A DNA stretch of 64,000 nucleotides, taken from positions 124,001 to 188,000 of the forward strand of contig QCCS01000001.1 in NCBI GenBank assembly GCA_003281185.1. Reading direction: 5' to 3'. Both the position numbers and the translations under genes were made by a program. This document shows, piece after piece, positions 61,288 through 64,000 of this stretch (positions are counted from its first letter, which is position 1; every line of letters begins with the position of its first letter). The stretch is from Prochlorococcus sp. AG-347-M15 (GTDB lineage: Bacteria > Cyanobacteriota > Cyanobacteriia > PCC-6307 > Cyanobiaceae). The notes under the pieces are model-generated. The model worked only from the letters and a program-made list of their open reading frames with translations, did not search any database and was not told where the DNA came from.

Positions 61288-62589
61288 TTAAACTCCAGTA
61301 TGGAGAGTTTTTCTCCAAAGTATCTTTTTGGGGAAAATAGACATCTTTATTGTTACCCATGGAATTACTAGAAACCAATGTGATAAATAAAACACCGATA
61401 CAAATACCATCAAAAAACTGCTTTTTTGCAATACGGGTACTTCGCTTTTGCAATAAGAACCGTACCAAAAAGCAATCCCTGATAACATAAAAGCTGTGAA
61501 GGAAATAGGCCAGTAAATTGGTGTATCTAATAAAGTAATGCTGAGAATTAAATCAAAAATAGAAATGATTGGCAGAGCATATTGCAAGATGAAGAAGTAA
61601 GTTAAATCAAATTTCTGCAAAAAATCAATCTTATTAGTAAGTAGTTGATCTCCATAATCAAAAAATCTTTGCAAACCCCCCTCTGCCCATCTTTGCCTTT
61701 GCGCTAATAAAGCATTTAAATTCTCAACTGCCTCCTCCATGACTGGAGGGTCCCATAAGATTCCAATTTTAGATTTTGATAATAATAACCTTAAACTTAA
61801 ATCGAGATCATCAGTAACTGTGTCTTCATTAAAAGAACCACATGCCAATAATGTTTCTTTCTTAATTAACTGGCCATTACCTCTTAATTCAGAAACTCCA
61901 GCAACTGATAATCTTCCATATTGAAATATTGCGTCCATAGCCATCTCCATTGACTGACATGAAGTTAAAAAATTCTTACTTTCATTTGTTACTGATTTTC
62001 TTAATTGAACCGCAGACCAATCACCTTCTTCTACAAAACTAAATAACCTTATTAAAGAATCTTGTTTTAATTGAGCATCAGCATCCAAAATTAATAACCA
62101 TTCACCATGAGTAAACTTCAAGGCATAATTTAAAGCTCCTGACTTTCCGCCTCCTGCGTTTGGAGAACGACTAACTACTTTTAGCTTTTCATATTGTTTA
62201 GATAATCGATTTAAAATTAAAGGCGTCTTATCTGAACTACCATCATCAATGATATAAATATTTAATTTATTTGTTGGGTAATTTAAATTAAATAATCTTT
62301 CAACTAATCGAGCTATGACATTCTCTTCATCTCTTGCCGCGACTAAAATATCAAGAACAGGTAACTCTTTATTACTCAATTTGCTGCTTACAGTAGTAGA
62401 AACTTTGTTCCTTTTAAAATTTCTAGAAATAACTATTAAACCATAAAAAACAATCACTAAAGAAAGTGTCAAAATGAGGTAAAGGAAATTTTCGATATTG
62501 TAAGCATGAGGAATAAGAGCTACTAAAAAACAAGCACTAAGAAATATAAAAGATTTCAATCTTCGATTTTTATAAAAACCCTTACTCAT
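61288..62589 (-). CDS. Membrane glycosyltransferase, family 2, processive type
   Basis: A 433-residue inner-membrane glycosyltransferase. Two N-terminal helices (about 13-52) precede the GT-A domain with VLDILVAARDEENVIARLVE, the nucleotide-binding IYIIDDGSSDKT, the metal-binding LLILDADAQLKQD, the base region VTDDLDLSLRL and the QxxRW motif in LAQRQRWAEGG. Three or four C-terminal helices follow. The D, D, D, QxxRW set is that of BcsA/NodC-like polymerases, so it may build a surface polysaccharide or modify a lipid; the sugar is unknown. It converges on dnaX with a 1-nt gap and lies 27 nt after the SpoIID gene. Confidence 0.88.
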   Translation of the reverse strand: MSKGFYKNRRLKSFIFLSACFLVALIPHAYNIENFLYLILTLSLVIVFYGLIVISRNFKRNKVSTTVSSKLSNKELPVLDILVAARDEENVIARLVERLFNLNYPTNKLNIYIIDDGSSDKTPLILNRLSKQYEKLKVVSRSPNAGGGKSGALNYALKFTHGEWLLILDADAQLKQDSLIRLFSFVEEGDWSAVQLRKSVTNESKNFLTSCQSMEMAMDAIFQYGRLSVAGVSELRGNGQLIKKETLLACGSFNEDTVTDDLDLSLRLLLSKSKIGILWDPPVMEEAVENLNALLAQRQRWAEGGLQRFFDYGDQLLTNKIDFLQKFDLTYFFILQYALPIISIFDLILSITLLDTPIYWPISFTAFMLSGIAFWYGSYCKSEVPVLQKSSFLMVFVSVFYLSHWFLVIPWVTIKMSIFPKKILWRKTLHTGV

Positions 62590-62616
62590 AAAAGTAAATT
62601 TTTAATTACTGAACTT

Positions 62617-64000
62617 TCATTGAGACAATATCTCAATTTTTTTCAGTTTTGCATCTCGATAGTAATGATTCAATATTTGTTTGTAAGAGAATCCTAATTT
62701 AGCCATTTCAATTGCTCCTGACTGAGATAAACCTACACCATGACCGAAGCCTCCTCCTCTCAAAAGCCATAAATCATCACTTAATTTATTAATAGTAAAC
62801 AAATTACTAGGTAAAAAATTTAATACCCGTCGAATATCATCTTTAACTAGAACAATAGATTTATTGACTTTATCTGTTTGTATTTCTAATTTTGTCACTC
62901 TGCCACTAGACCCACGTTCAATAGAATTTAAATCCAAAACATCATCATTAATATTAATGAGTTTGTTTTTGATTAACTTTTCTTTAATTTCACGACTAGA
63001 AATTTCTTTATTCCATCGAAAAAGAGAATGATTACTCCCATAAAACTGTTCTTTATCAAAATCTAAAAAGTTATTTAAATCAGATTTATTTGTAATTGGA
63101 AGTTTAAAAATTTTATTTAATGATTTAGAACCATCAATGATTGAATTGAAATAAGAATAATCTTGAATTTGCCAAGACTCGCCTGCAGTAGCAGATACTC
63201 CACCATTGGAACCATGGTAAAAAGCATTTATAGGTTGATTTCTATAAGTGAGAATTAAATTTGAAGTTGCTTCTATAGCTTTTTGTACTTTTTTATTTGT
63301 AAATTTAGAAGGCTTATAAACTTGACATTGAGTGCTTATACATAAATGATATTTATCCATATTAAATCTATCAGAATTAAAAATTCCCCAAGTTCTTGCA
63401 ATAACTGCTTGTGCTTTGAGTGCTTCTAGAGGGGAATTCGGTCCAATTTCATATGGCAAAACACCTGCCAAATAATCGTCAAATTCAATTTTTTGAACTA
63501 ATGTCCAAGTTCCATATGAATCTTTTATTAAATAAAAATGTTTGCCAAAATTTACACCATTTATTTTTATTTCCTCTTGAGCATAAATATATATAGGTCC
63601 TTCAAGTTTCATAACATTATATTCACTTTTAAGAACAGGAGTAATTTGAAAATTTTTTATTTTTCTGAAAATCTTATTTTTTAATTCAAACTTTGGAAGA
63701 TCATCTTCAAATGGAATCCATACTTCCCAATTTTTAGGGTAAGCAACAGTCGTCTGATATCCTTTATCTTTAAGTTTTTCTGCTTGTTTTTTTGCTGATT
63801 CATAGCTAGCAAAAGGACCAAAAACAATTCTTTCAATTTTTTTTGGATTTTTGATGGGTATATCCACCCAAGAAATATTAATCTGTTTTGATTTATGTTT
63901 AATGCCGTTAGACGATATCAGGTTTACAAAACCTTTATCCGTGATAAAGGTTATATTCTTTTTTTTAGAAAAACTATCATTTTCCCCGCCTAGATATTGC
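62617..64000 (-). CDS. SPOR-SpoIID/LytB-domain cell-wall protein (cut by window end)
   Basis: The frame stays open to base 63999 with no stop, so the 5' end lies outside; a GTG at 63867 is internal. Of the 460 visible residues, an SPOR-like segment (IERIVFGPFASYESAKKQAE) starts near residue 55. A SpoIID domain follows, with FDDYLAGVLPYEIGPNSPLE, ALKAQAVIARTWGIFNSDRF and NAFYHGSNGGVSATAGESW, ending GGGFGHGVGLSQSGAIEMAK. SpoIID-type enzymes cleave peptidoglycan glycan strands lacking stem peptides; here a role in wall remodelling or septation is inferred. It precedes the glycosyltransferase gene. Confidence 0.9.
   Translation of the reverse strand, partial: QYLGGENDSFSKKKNITFITDKGFVNLISSNGIKHKSKQINISWVDIPIKNPKKIERIVFGPFASYESAKKQAEKLKDKGYQTTVAYPKNWEVWIPFEDDLPKFELKNKIFRKIKNFQITPVLKSEYNVMKLEGPIYIYAQEEIKINGVNFGKHFYLIKDSYGTWTLVQKIEFDDYLAGVLPYEIGPNSPLEALKAQAVIARTWGIFNSDRFNMDKYHLCISTQCQVYKPSKFTNKKVQKAIEATSNLILTYRNQPINAFYHGSNGGVSATAGESWQIQDYSYFNSIIDGSKSLNKIFKLPITNKSDLNNFLDFDKEQFYGSNHSLFRWNKEISSREIKEKLIKNKLININDDVLDLNSIERGSSGRVTKLEIQTDKVNKSIVLVKDDIRRVLNFLPSNLFTINKLSDDLWLLRGGGFGHGVGLSQSGAIEMAKLGFSYKQILNHYYRDAKLKKIEILSQ

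Noticed and set aside
63867..63867. GTG at 63867 as the start of the SpoIID-domain gene
   Set aside because: The frame continues without a stop to the window edge and encodes plausible protein upstream (for example ITFITDKGFVNLISSNG), so the start lies outside.
62617..64000. SpoIID similarity as evidence of sporulation
   Set aside because: The domain is widespread in non-sporulating bacteria including cyanobacteria, and nothing else here points to sporulation.

Overview
The window is a gene-dense stretch of a cyanobacterial chromosome, very probably a high-light-adapted (low-GC) Prochlorococcus. The evidence is the strongly AT-rich sequence, the photosynthesis genes psaC, psbZ and ndhS, the regulator RpaB, Ycf23, a cyanobacterial-type aspartate kinase with four ACT domains, and very short intergenic gaps with many 1-43 nt gene overlaps. 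I see no insertion sequence, phage gene, integrase or CRISPR array. Almost everything is core housekeeping, so this is not an accessory island. I cannot name the strain from sequence alone.

Layout. 1-2420: the 3' end of glgP, two small unknown genes, tRNA-Arg(CCU) and the divergent RNase P RNA. 2444-9881: rnc, ndhS, rimM, glmS, psaC, then acpP-fabF-tkt. 9896-15241: thiC behind a TPP riboswitch, an M20 amidohydrolase with a small membrane protein, a secreted TPR protein with ruvB, then smpB. 15265-20372: a minus-strand run with an unknown small protein, lysS, rpaB and the cell-shape genes mreD-mreC-mreB. 20504-27895: ssb, a DedA protein, ahcY, tsaE, a PfkB sugar kinase, an alpha/beta hydrolase, a group 2 sigma factor and mgtE. 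27939-30930: gyrB, a secreted SH3-like protein and two unequal fluoride-channel genes, tightly packed on the minus strand.

31083-37251: miaA, infC, a GntR-type regulator joined to cysE, and secA. 37418-40479: a GNAT acetyltransferase, an NTF2-like protein, the only long non-coding gap (317 bp) and an orphan 601-residue outer-membrane beta-barrel candidate. 40549-47804: tRNA-Gly(GCC), ribH, psbZ, mutS, cobH, holA and lysC. 47812-55750: uvrB, ycf23, tilS, then rnj and the lysine-pathway pair dapA-asd. 55875-61286: the proteostasis cluster tig-clpP-clpX followed by dnaX. 61288-64000: a membrane glycosyltransferase and a SpoIID/LytB protein cut off by the window end.

Functional themes are translation and RNA maturation (rnpB, rnc, rimM, infC, miaA, tilS, tsaE, smpB, lysS, rnj), replication and repair (ssb, gyrB, ruvB, mutS, uvrB, holA, dnaX), envelope growth (mreBCD, glmS, GT2, SpoIID, outer-membrane protein) and the aspartate-to-lysine pathway (lysC, asd, dapA). 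No clear new multi-gene system was found. The best leads are the unequal crcB pair, the orphan barrel with its long leader, the GntR-cysE unit, a divergent TPP aptamer, a possible dnaX frameshift site and an RNase III active-site substitution.
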